A stretch of 64,000 nt of DNA from Podospora pseudoanserina. Its lineage: Eukaryota > Ascomycota > Sordariomycetes > Sordariales > Podosporaceae. The translations under genes were made by a program, and so were the position numbers. This document shows positions 18,863 through 29,102 of this stretch, one piece after another (the stretch's first letter is position 1; each line of letters opens with the position of its first letter). The notes under the pieces were generated by a model. The model was given only the letters and a program-made list of their open reading frames with translations. It made no database searches and was not told the origin of the DNA. The stretch lies in NCBI RefSeq assembly GCF_035222485.1, contig NC_085920.1, positions 992,001 through 1,056,000 of the forward strand, given 5' to 3'.

Positions 18863-20562
18863 TTAAATCTGCTCCTGCTTTACCAACTCGTCTTCAATCT
18901 GCCTTTGCAGCTCCATCTCAATATCAACAGCCATTGTATCGTTGTCGTCCGGGGCAACCCCGTTTTCTTCTGCATGACCATTAATCCCATTTGGTGTGGT
19001 ACCATTCGGCTGGGCCTCGGGCTGCCGGCTGGGCTGGTGTCTGAACACTTTGATGGTGTTGTCCTGCCCACAGCTGACCATTGTCTTGCCGTTGACATCC
19101 ACCCAGAAGCACACGCCATCGTGCGCCCCAGTGATCCGTTGGACAATCATCTTGTCTACAACATCCCACATGACAATGTCGCCGTCCTCGCTGGCTGACA
19201 CTATGAAGGGTTGCGGCTTGTCGTCTTCGTCTGGCTCGTATCCATCCTCGGCGTAGGTAACAGCGCCAAAACACCCCCCGATAGAGAACCCTTTGTTCTT
19301 GTGACCTTGATATGTCTTCTTGACCGTACCAGATACGTAGTCCCACAGTCGAATCGAGTTGTCGAGGTTGAAGGCTAGAACGAACCTTCCGTTGGGGCTG
19401 AAGCAGACGTTGGTGACGGCTGGGTTGTCTTCGTGGACTAGTGTTCTAAGACATTGCCCAGTTGAAGTGTCCCAGACACGACTGTGGGCGCAAACAACCT
19501 TGTGTTAGTGATCGATCAATGAAGGTGGCAGGCAGTTAGGGATAACACTTGCATCAATCCATCCGTACTGCAGCTCACCACCAACGTCCCGTCGTTACAG
19601 AACCCAATCCCGCTCACTGGATCACTGTGCGCAGGTAAACTCCTCATCAACCGCCCAGCCCTGACGTCCCATAAGAAAACCGCCTCATCATAGCTCCCGC
19701 TTGCCAGAATGTTGCCTTTTGGTGAAAAGGCCAGACAGTAAACGTAGTTGTGATGGCCCAATAACGGACCGTTACCAGTTCTCCCTCCTCGTATCGTGGA
19801 CGAGCCTCTGTATTCTTTTCCGGTAGCATCCGGCGTAGAGTGCGCAGCATGCGCCGGGTTCCCTGTTAACCTGTCCCACAACCTGATAGCTTTGTCGTCG
19901 GACCCCGTGGCGATGGTGTTGCTGTCGGGCGCCCAAGCCAAACAAGAAATACCGGCCATGTGCCCGACGATGGTGTCCAAGCATTCTCCCGTAGCGGCAT
20001 CCCATATCTTTACTGTGGCATCGGCCGAGGCAGAGGCGATCCAACACCCGTCGGGGGAGATGCGTACTTGGGAGATGGCTTTCATGTGCCCCTTGAGGCA
20101 GAGGTGAGGTTGGTAGTTTGGTCTGATAGGCGGTCGGTGGATGGATGGGGGAGTCGGTTGGGCAGACTGTGAACGGGATATGGACTGGGAACGGGATCGG
20201 GAGCGTGATTGTGATCTAGAGTATGGTGTTTGGGAGCGGGATCTCGATCTGAATAAGGATCTTGATCTCGACCGTGAACGAGACCGAGACCTTGACCGTG
20301 AGCCATCGCGGGAGGATGTAGGTGATCGGGAATTGTATCTTTCTCTGCTTTGGCTGCGCGAGGCCCGCTCGCGACGTATTGAAAGACCTTGGGTCTGTTG
20401 GACGAGGCTGCTATCGTGGGGTGGGGTGCTGTCGCGTGCACCATCAAGGTTGCCAGGCGAGCTGTACCGTGGTGTTGAGTCCATGCTGTCACCGTCTACT
20501 CGGCGTCGCTTCGAAGGTGGTTCCGGAAAAGGGGTCGCCGTGGTAGAGTCGAGCGTTGACAT
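18863..20562 (-). CDS. SWD3: WDR5/Swd3-type WD40 protein with RS-rich N-terminus
   Basis: Two exons, 20562-19553 and 19481-18863, encode 542 aa. The 71-nt intron (19552-19482) begins with GCAAGT rather than GT and ends CCCACAG, with a CACTAAC branch site; splicing it restores DGLIRVWDTSTGQCLRTLVHED, the WDR5 consensus. Seven WD40 blades run from about residue 153 (LCLKGHMKAISQVRISPDG) to 490 and match WDR5/Swd3, the propeller of the Set1/COMPASS H3K4 methyltransferase. The family hallmark KTYQGHKNKG is present. The first 150 residues are an addition: a KRRRVDG basic motif and repeated Arg-Ser dipeptides at about 68-132, as in splicing factors. Yeast Swd3 and animal WDR5 lack this. A short acidic tail ends the protein. 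It may act both in chromatin and near RNA processing, but only the WDR5 relation is well supported. Confidence 0.9.
19482..19552 (-). other. GC-AG intron in the WDR5/Swd3 gene
   Basis: The 5' splice site reads AT|GCAAGT and the 3' site CCCACAG|TCGTG. GC is the commonest non-GT donor and usually has an otherwise perfect match to U1, as here. No GT donor nearby gives the conserved IRVWDT junction. Confidence 0.85.
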
Positions 20563-21076
20563 TGTTTTGTTTCGGCGAGGAACTGGTTCAAAGGGAGCTC
20601 CGACAGCCTGCCTGCCGGAAAAGTTTCCAGGTCGCGAAGTCGATCGCTGACGGCCGCGTTGAACGTTGCAGTTGACGGGACGTGACAGGGGGCTTTTGCG
20701 CTAAAATCTTGGCTGGATCTGCTTCCGCACAGTGCCGCCGGCCATTGGCCAATTCTAGACCGTTGGCTGGGGATTATTTTCAGGCGCGCAAAGGCACTGA
20801 AGGGACACGGCAGGGAAAACCCAGAGTTGGTGGATGCCATTGGACGAGATTGGGGATGTTGGGGAGGTGTTTGAAGCTCTCTTCTTTCATCAAGCATATC
20901 TGCTTCGTATTAAGGGAGTTTTTATACATTGCGAGGGGTGCGTATGTTGTGAGATATATCCCATGTAAAGCTTCTTATTTTCTTTGAGCTTCAAACCATC
21001 CTTCTGTCAGCAACAAACAGACGCGAAGCTGCCAAACACAATCTCGTACGAAACATATCAACAATCTTGAAGGACC
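20563..21076. promoter_or_regulatory. Divergent promoter region between WDR5/Swd3 and ISC1
   Basis: About 0.5 kb between divergent starts, likely carrying both promoters. No other gene or strong motif is visible. Confidence 0.45.
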
Positions 21077-22743
21077 ATGGAAGAGTTACCGACAGAGCTC
21101 AACATCGTGACGCTCAATTGCTGGGGCCTCAAATTCATCTCCAAGCTGCGCAATGAACGCTTGGCCGAAATCGGACGTCAACTTGCGATAGCAGACCCTT
21201 CACCACACATTGTCTGCTTACAAGAATGCTTCACTCAGGAGGATTACAAGGCCATCCGACGCGAGACGCGCTTCATTCTCCCCTATGGGAAGTTTTACTT
21301 CAGCGGGCCTTTCGGAGGAGGGCTCGCCATTCTCTCAAAATGGCCGATTGAAGAGAGCACTCTGTTTCGCTACCCACTGAACGGCCGGCCGACGGCTTTC
21401 TGGCGTGGAGATTGGTATGTCGGAAAAGGGGTGGCCTGCGCAAAGATTCGCTATGGGCCGGCGGCGAAGCAGGTGATTGAGGTGTTCTGTACTCACACTC
21501 ACTCGCCATATGAGGCTGGTCAACCCAACGATTCATATCTCGCCCAGAGACTCGCGCAGTCATGGGAGATATCAAAACTGCTTCGCGGAGCTGCTGAGCG
21601 TGGTCATCTGGTGCTTGGTTGCGGTGACTTCAACATGATTCCCATGTCACTGGAACATCAACTTGTTACCGCCAACACACCTGTTCGCGATGTCTGGAGG
21701 GTTTTGCACCCAGACAGCTCTCTCGGGCCAGCAGATCACCCGGCCGAAAAGGCTCGCCGCCGCCCAATACCAACTGCAGGGTTCAACATTGAGGAGAATG
21801 GCGCCGCTTCAGACGGTCCATATTGCACATGGCGGTGGACCAAAGAACAGCAGAAGCTCCTCGGCCCAGGAAAACCCCCAGTCACCGTCCCCCCTGACAC
21901 CATCGGTATGCCCCTTCATTACTCAACTCGACGTGATCACCCCACTAACAACCCCCAGACCGCCGCGGCAAACGCCTCGACTACATCTTCGCCGGCTCAG
22001 GCGACATCGCCTCCCTCAACGGCGGCTGGGTCGTCAAGGCCGCCCGCGTAGGCATGATGATGCGCCACCCAGAACTAGGCTGCTCCCTCAGCGACCACTT
22101 TGCTGTCGAAGCCACCCTCGCCTTCCACCCTCTGTCCTCCTCCTCGGCACAGTCCAGCAGTAAAGCACCGCCAAACGGCAACAAGCCCGCCCCCGCGGAC
22201 GAGTCCCTCATCCTCAAAGCGCCCCCCAAAATCCGCCAACCTGGCCAAGACGACGCCAGCACCATCCCCGACACCGACGACAAGTACGTCCAAGACGGAA
22301 CCTACCTCCAGTCTCCCACCCCCTCGTCCATCAGGGACAATTCTTCATTTGACGCCCAGCTTTTGTCCTTCCTGACCGCCGATCACCTCCAGCTGCCAAC
22401 CTCGGCGTATGATTTTATTTTGCAGGAGATCCACAAGTATAGACTCCGGGAGGAGAAGCAGAAGAAGTGGAGGGGGTGGCACTTTTTTGGGTCGTTGGCT
22501 GTGTTGGTCGGCTGTTTGGTTGGGGTGTGGTGGTCACCGGCGAACTATGTCGCTTTTGTGCTGGTGCTGGTGAGCAGCTTGAGCCTTGTCGCGGGAACGG
22601 TGGATGGGTTGATGAGTTTGTTGTTTTTCAGGAGCGAGCTGGGGGCGTTGAGGGAGTTTGAGTGGGAGGTTGTGAATGCTAAACTGAGTGCTGGGGGTGG
22701 GGTGCCGACTGCGGATGGGGAGGGGGAGGAGAGAGGGTGGTGA
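21077..22743 (+). CDS. ISC1: Inositol phosphosphingolipid phospholipase C (neutral sphingomyelinase family)
   Basis: Two exons, 21077-21905 and 21959-22743, with a 53-nt intron (GTATGC..CCCAG, CCCACTAAC branch), encode 537 aa. The enzyme hydrolyses complex sphingolipids such as inositol phosphoceramides to ceramide and a phosphorylated head group. Endonuclease/exonuclease/phosphatase motifs are in order: LNCWGL near 13-18, LQECF with Glu50 as metal ligand, CTHTHSPY near 138-145, GDFNM (183-187), and SDHF with Asp322-His323 as the catalytic pair. The GDFNM and SDH motifs sit on opposite sides of the intron, and the splice restores DTIDRRGKRLDYIF. Two hydrophobic segments near the C-terminus (GSLAVLVGCLVGVWW and YVAFVLVLVSSLSLVAG) match the membrane anchor of Isc1 and nSMase2-like enzymes. 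It is divergently placed from the WDR5/Swd3 gene. Confidence 0.92.
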
Positions 22744-23125
22744 TGTTGGTGTAGGAAAAGGAGAAGAAGATTGGGTGGGATGATAATTAATTCATAATAA
22801 TGGAAGAGGCGGGGGTGATGAGACGGATGATGTGCATGAGGTGTTTATATACCCGGGGAGCTATCTAGTCACGAATAATATCATTTTCTATTCCCATTTC
22901 CATACCTTGACAGCTATCAACATGGTCATCTTACTTTAGGGATTACGTTACTGCTCATCAACACGCTACCCATCTAACCCGATGACCCAAAGGAGAAGAA
23001 CCTAAACGCACAAACAGGAACCGGAAAACTCATCTTTCATGGCAAATGAACCATCTATATAACCCCCTTTCCCTCTATAACGAATGACACACACTTAAAA
23101 GAAATATGCTACCCATATCCCCACC
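22744..23125. other. Convergent intergenic region
   Basis: About 380 bp between the 3' ends of ISC1 (+) and the histidine acid phosphatase gene (-). A/T-rich with no coding sequence; it should hold both polyadenylation regions. Confidence 0.5.
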
Positions 23126-25085
23126 CTAAACAGGCACCCCATCCACCACCCTCCCATACTCCCAATTCTCCCCGCTCAACTCCCCATGGCAAGCCTCCTC
23201 GTATCTCGCCATCTTCGCCATCCTCTCCTGCGCCTTCAAAAATGCCCCCAACTCACACCACCCATCCTTCCTCGCCCCATCGCACTCCTCCAAGCTCCAC
23301 CCCAAATGCACCGTCCTTTGGTTCAGCACAAAATGGACATACTCCGTCTCTTTCCCTGTCTCATCCACCTCCCGATTCGCCAGAACCGGTTTTTGAGTTT
23401 TGATAATCTCGATGTCGAGCCTGGCACCAAACGGCGTCATGTCCGACACGGTAAAGTTATGCTGACCTGGGTACTTGAGCGGGTCGAGTGTGGCCCCGAA
23501 CTGCGTCAGGCCAAAGGCAGCCAGGATACTGATAATGTTGGTGTCGTGGGAAAAGTCAAAGTAGAGAGACTGGTTCAGGGGAAATGTGCCGGTGTTGTTG
23601 TCGAGGGTGACGTTGATCTGGGAGCCTGAGTACCCTAGGGTGCGGTTCTGGAGGCGGGCAACGACTTCTTGCTGGTAGCCAAGGCCGATCGCTCTCTGTT
23701 ACACATCATTAGTAAATATCAAGAGAGGGAGCGTGTGATGAAGACCTACTCCAACCGGCGATCCAAATCCATCGTTTCCGTAAAAGTTGAGATCGATCGA
23801 GTACCCGAAATGAAGCCACTCTTCATATGTAAACAACTCGCAGAACTTGCTGAAGCCGTATGCCACCTATCCTCATGTCAGCCGTACACATCCTCATCAC
23901 CAAGTCAAATACTCACAGTCTCATATGGACACATTGTCTGCGCAGCGTATGTATCCTCAACCGTCCACTCGTACCCTTCAACCAACTTCGCCAGCCTCTC
24001 CGTTGCTATTTCTCGTCAGCAAACTCCCTCACCCATCCCTTTTGCTTCAAACTCACCATTCTGCAAGTAAACCCCAATCCACTTCTCCTGCGCCTTGGAC
24101 CCCCCATTCACCTTGTTCCCATTCGGGCAGTTCAAATACCCAGCCAGACTATTATTGTACCCAGCATCCTCAATGATAACCTCAATCGTCGCATTACTCG
24201 TCCACCCCAACCCAAAGAACCCCGCCATAAAATTCTCGGCCGACTTCAACATCCTGTCCTGCGTCGTCGTCCGCACAATAATCTTGCTGTTAGGATTATA
24301 CAGCTTCCCATACATGTATGCATGCAAAACCCCCGAATCATACAACTCCTGCCTCCCCTTCGGCACCAGTATCTCCTGCCCCAATTCATACCTCCACTCA
24401 TTCAAAAACCCTAGATCACCACTCGTCTTGAACCCTCCCTTCTTCTTCGCCTCCCCGATCCTCCTCCCCAACCCATCAACATTGCTCCCAACAGTCGGGT
24501 ACCGACTCCCATGCCTAGACACCATCTGAACCTGCACAATCTCCGCCCCCTCCGGCAAAGGCCACTCCTTGACCCCAAACCCTTTAGCCGGTCTATACGG
24601 CGTCAAAAACCCCATCTCCCCAAAGATACTCCCCCCCTTCTCACTCCCATCCCCACCCCGCACCGGCACCTGCGTCTGCAACGGCTCGTTCGGAACCCAC
24701 GTCTTCCCATCTTCCACGCCCAACTCCCTCGTCTGGGCCAAAAAACCTGGCTTGCCAGTAGCAGTTGGCCCAGCCCATTTCCCGTCCTCAGTATTAAAGT
24801 ACTGAGGCACAGTACTAGTCGGTTCGCACCCCCCACCACCAGCCCCAGGAACAATAAACTTACCGTTTGGTTTCGTGGCTGATGTGGAGGGCGAAGGCGA
24901 GGAGTGATACCCAAACAGGGAGCCATCCCCCGTAAACAACGCCACCAGCAGCACCAACGGCAACGACACCAGAAACGACAGCGAGAAGGTGACTACATCC
25001 CTCCTGTAGATCCTGAACGCGCGGGGGTCAAAGTTTCGGGGTGTGGGAGGGAGTGGTTTGCCAGCTAGATCGTCCATTGCGTAGA

Positions 25086-25167
<82 letters not shown>

Positions 25168-25224
25168 GCTGTCGTGGTCGGTGGTCGACACAGGGGCGTA
25201 CCCCGATGTGGCCGGGTTGCGCAT
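23126..25224 (-). CDS. Membrane-anchored histidine acid phosphatase (phytase-like)
   Basis: Four exons: 25224-24057, 24005-23917, 23866-23750 and 23695-23126, with introns of 51, 50 and 54 nt; 647 aa. The catalytic motif VSRHGSRYP gives the phosphate-binding RHGxRxP with the nucleophilic His, and FSHDTN near the C-terminus gives the proton-donor HD pair. Cys-rich features (GCEPTSTVPQYF, MCPYETVAYGFSKFCELFTYEEW) match the 3-phytase/acid phosphatase branch. Secreted fungal phytases have a signal peptide. Here a poly-Asn tract of about 27 residues near position 20 is followed by a basic stretch (RAFRIYRRDV) and one hydrophobic segment (SLSFLVSLPLVLLVALF), so it looks like a type II membrane protein with the catalytic domain outside the cytoplasm. 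Several N-glycosylation sequons lie in the catalytic part. The start at 25224 is the first ATG beside a plausible N-terminus. The substrate is not predictable. Confidence 0.9.
25088..25168 (-). repeat. (AAC)27 coding microsatellite
   Basis: About 27 uninterrupted TTG units on the plus strand, read as poly-Asn by the phosphatase gene on the minus strand. It lies in the cytosolic N-terminus before the membrane anchor. A pure repeat of this length should be length-polymorphic. Confidence 0.93.
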
Positions 25225-26170
25225 TTTTGTAACAACAATCAAAACACACAGGCGCGGGCGCGCGGGAGGGCGGGAGTTCTTTGACGTGTCACAAAGGAAT
25301 GAATGTCCCCCTGTGCCCTCGAACGGAAGGGAAAATAAAAAATTCAAAAATTTCGTACTCCCGTAACGAATGAAGAAAAGGGGGTCGAGAATGTCGACGA
25401 GTGATTGATAATGCCAAGCCCCTCAAAAGTCGGTGGGCATGTACCCTCAAACAAATGTCAAACTCGTCATCAACTTATCCTCTCATCTCATCATCCCAAC
25501 TTGTCCTTTTCCCAGTGTCGAACATGAGCAATGAATGATGAAACAAAAAAACGGGAAAAAGGAAGCAACGACCGACCGACCACCCCAATTCGCAATTTCA
25601 CATGTTGGATAGAATGCACAGACCATCCAACATATAACGGGCAACCACGACTTACACACACCCTGGCAACTCCTTCCCTTTTGGATCTCATCTCAAACCA
25701 CACACACACACACACGCGCGCACACACAGGTCAAGTTTGACAAGAACGGCAAGTGCGACTGTTGCAGAAACTGCATGTGGCACACTCTTTCATTATGAAC
25801 GTTTTGTTGCAACAATTTCACAGCCTCTACAAGTAAAGCAAACGCTCCCACGTGAGCTCACCCCTGAATTAAACCCTCATCCCCTAAATCCAGTCAACTC
25901 CCTGTCATCCATCTAGTGACCATCATCTTCCGACTCTCCTAACGAGGCAGACAGTCTTACAACCCAAAAATCCAACCTCTTGAAATGGCCTGACGAACAC
26001 ACCATTTATGATACACACATAAAATGCCAAACAGTAAAAAATCTCAATCTCATATCTCATAAATGACGGGTATCAAAAAAAACACCTCTTTGTGTCCCCC
26101 CCTCCCAGTATGTACGCAACGCTTTTAACCCCCCCATCTTCCTCTTCTCCTTCCCCCCCCCACCCCAACC
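25225..26170. other. Intergenic region upstream of the phosphatase gene
   Basis: About 0.95 kb between the phosphatase start (-) and the 3' end of the CRT10-like gene (-). It should contain the phosphatase promoter and the CRT10-like 3' end. A (CA)n/(CG)n run lies at 25699-25728. No gene is seen. Confidence 0.5.
25699..25728. repeat. (CA)n dinucleotide repeat with CG interruption
   Basis: Alternating purine-pyrimidine tract of CA units broken by CGCGCG, within the putative promoter of the phosphatase gene. Alternating CA/CG tracts can adopt left-handed DNA in vitro. Confidence 0.8.
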
Positions 26171-28812
26171 CTAAAAAATTATCAACTCTTCCTTCGGATC
26201 CCCCCTCATCAAATCATACATCAAAATCGTGTGATCCGCATAATGCAAAATCAACCGGTACACCACCGGCCCCCTCCTCACCATCCCAGCCGGGCACAGC
26301 TCAAGCTGCCCCTTCACCCTCGGACCCGGCACCGGCTCAGGCGAAATCGCAATCCCCACCAGCCCGCACGACGGCCTGACCTTCTTCTTCTCCTCTGCCT
26401 TGCGAGGGAGCACGCAATCAACCCTGAACCCCCTCCGCAGCGGCACCCCATCCACCACCTTGCCCGACTTCGTCAGCGTCACGAGCGCGACCCTTCCCAC
26501 CTCAGACCCAAGCACCACCAGGAACAACTCTGGCACATGGAGCATCATGTGAATGCGCTCCGAGCGTATCTGGCTGAAATCATGTACTGGTTGGCCCAGC
26601 CCCGGCGCCAGAAACGTCAAAACGTGCCTGAACACCGGCCGCGCCAATGTCCTGTCAAAGGGAACAAGTTCGAGATCCGCCGCCGAGGTGCGCAGCAGAG
26701 AATAGTTCTTTGGAAGCGCCCCGAAATCGTCCACCCGTGCAAGTTCCGCCCTCTTTTGCCTGTCGTTGCAAATCCTGGACACCGATTGGTGTGTCAACGG
26801 TGGTTTCCCCGGGTCCGGAGTCTCTCCCGACATCGGGACGATTTCTCGGCGTAGCTGAACCTCGTCGAATACATCTTTGATCGCCGAGGACCTCGAGTTT
26901 ACCGACCTGTTAAGAGTCCCCCAACGCGTGGTGGACGCCGCATTGCCCATAGGAGGGTTGAATGCCATGCTCGGAATGAGGCTATCGTCGTCATCCGAGT
27001 CCGAGTCCCCGCTCACACTTTCCCATTCACTCGACAAAGATGAGCTGCCCTCTTCAGAAGGAGCTGGACAACCGCCGGCAGCTAGATTATGCAGCTTTTC
27101 GTAAACGGTAGAGTTGGCGTAAGGCCTGTTTCTGATCATGTCGCCCACATTGACGGCAAGGTCCTTGACGTAGTATAGCCCACACGTGATGTCCAGGACA
27201 TTGGCTTTGGGCTGGAGAATCTCCTTTGCAGTCACTCCCAATGTTTCGCGGGCACTTTTTGTCGGTTTGAAGGCACTGCCAGGAAGAATCATGACACACC
27301 ATCCCCGAAGGTACCTGTGTGCTTCCGAGGTGGCTGGTATGACAACTGGCCCGGTTCCAATTTTCCAAATGTCAAGTAGCCACACCACCCCCCAAATGTC
27401 AATAGCGGCTATCTTGTCCGCATTGCCATGCTCGTCGTCAAGAAAAGACACGCTGGGTATGTTGTGGCCACTGATGCCAAGCGGCAAAGTAATCTTCCAC
27501 GTCCTCGTCCTCGATTGGAAATGCTTCTGAAGCTGCAATGCGGTTTGTCCCGTCCACAACTCGGGCGACTCATCGATCTCATAAGCGTCATCCTCCTGGT
27601 CCTGACGAGGGAGAGCAAACGCAAACACAGTGACCTCGTGTCTGTTGGATCCAACCGCAATCAGGCGAGACTGCTGATGAATAGCTAGACCCCACGCCGA
27701 AAGGGTAACGTTCTCGTGAAAGAACATCCTGGGTTTTGGGGTAGATCGAGAAAAAGGCCCAGCCCCGTCCTGCTTGGGGTACGTCTTGATCCAGTGCACC
27801 AACGCGTGTGTATAGTAGGCTCCAATGTCGCCGTCGTCGCACGCAAACAGGACGATCTCCAGGTTCCCCAGATTCCCTACAATCATGTTATTGATTTGGT
27901 GAGAAAACCTCCTGTCGAGCTCTCCGGGATACAAAGCCGCAAGCTTTGTGGTGGCCGGGTGAAGAATCAGACATGGCGGCGGTAGAATTCGTGGTGCTCG
28001 CTGCGGCTGATACACGTATATCTTGTCTTGATAGGCTGCAAAGTAGAGGTTGTATCGCTGTGACAGGGCCGTCAAATTACACCGCCCGCTAGAGCAGTGA
28101 GGAAACGAAGGCGTATTTGACGTTGTTCCTGCCTCATTTGCGTCCGCCAGCCCCAGCCCCAAGGCCTGGACCGGGCCCATCATGCTCATCAACTCGTTCG
28201 CAGACATCCCGATCAGCGAAGGCAACCAACCGGTGCCGGCGGGATTGGCATTATCCGACTCGTATTCGTCCTCGTCATCGGGGTAATCATCGTCCGCGCT
28301 GTCTGCGTCGTCTTCGTCGAAATCGAAATCGTCCCCGACAGCCGCCGTGTTGAGCATGTCCACATGGGCCGTGAAACTCTCACGGATACCAGGTCCAAAC
28401 TAAATGCCCATCAGCAAATATATTCGAGTTAGTGATCAATCCGAGCTTCGAGGCTCACCCTGTTCTCCGGAGTCTGGACATGGCACACCGGGTGGACGTA
28501 GACTTCCTCGTACCCCGCCTCTGTTGGTTGCTCGGTTCCTTCGGCGGCGTTCATCATGTCCTTGGAAGAAGATGAGAACATCGGGGTTGGTGCGTGGACA
28601 TAGCTGAAGGAGACTCCAATACGGTCAGAGAGAGAAAAGTCAGAAAGCTCAAAAACTGTGGTAAGCGCAATAGGTATGTTTGATCGTTGCAGGAGCTCTG
28701 GATCGGCGGCTCGCAGGCGGGAGGGGGAGCGTGGGAGGTCAGTGCCAGTCACGCTATCGATAAGCGTTGCAGCTAGGGAGCTACTAACTAGAGATACGTC
28801 ACTGCGGGCCAT
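26171..28812 (-). CDS. CRT10-like protein
   Basis: Two exons, 28812-28459 and 28399-26171, with a 59-nt intron (GTGAGC..CATTTAG), give 860 aa; the join reads TPENRFGPGIRESF. N-terminal residues 1-118 lack a clear domain. An acidic region (DFDFDEDDADSADDDY) follows near 145. The middle has beta-propeller character, with blade-like segments such as YNLYFAAYQDKIYVYQ, GLAIHQQSRLIAVGSNRHEV and the highly characteristic KITLPLGISGHNIPSVSF followed by AAIDIWGVVWLLDIW. These resemble the fungal CRT10 family, named from a yeast regulator of ribonucleotide reductase transcription. An acidic linker (SDSDDDDSL) splits the propeller from a C-terminal section ending in ILMYDLMRGDPKEELIIF. I recognise the pattern rather than having a database match; a generic WD40-like scaffold is the alternative. 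Its 3' end faces the phosphatase promoter, and the GH5 gene lies 290 bp upstream. Confidence 0.75.
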
Positions 28813-29102
28813 CTATCCATACCTTGATGGACACAAACGCACACTGTGATGCTCTACACCCTCAAACAGAGACACAAGCAGTTTGATAAAAATCCCATCA
28901 CATAAGCATCCATAGCGCGCCTCTATGTAACCAATTTAACGCTGCCAATGGTATCAACCACATCTCCAGAAACTCAAAGCAAGCACCCCATGCCAAGTCA
29001 AATCCGCTTCAACGCCAATACACATATACAAAGCGCTTACAACCAATTTTATACCTTCCCCCCAACTCCTAACCCAATGCTTATGTAGGAATTCCAACTT
29101 CT

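Noticed and set aside
25088-25366. Plus-strand poly-Leu frame
   Set aside because: Antisense reading of the (AAC)n tract in the phosphatase gene.
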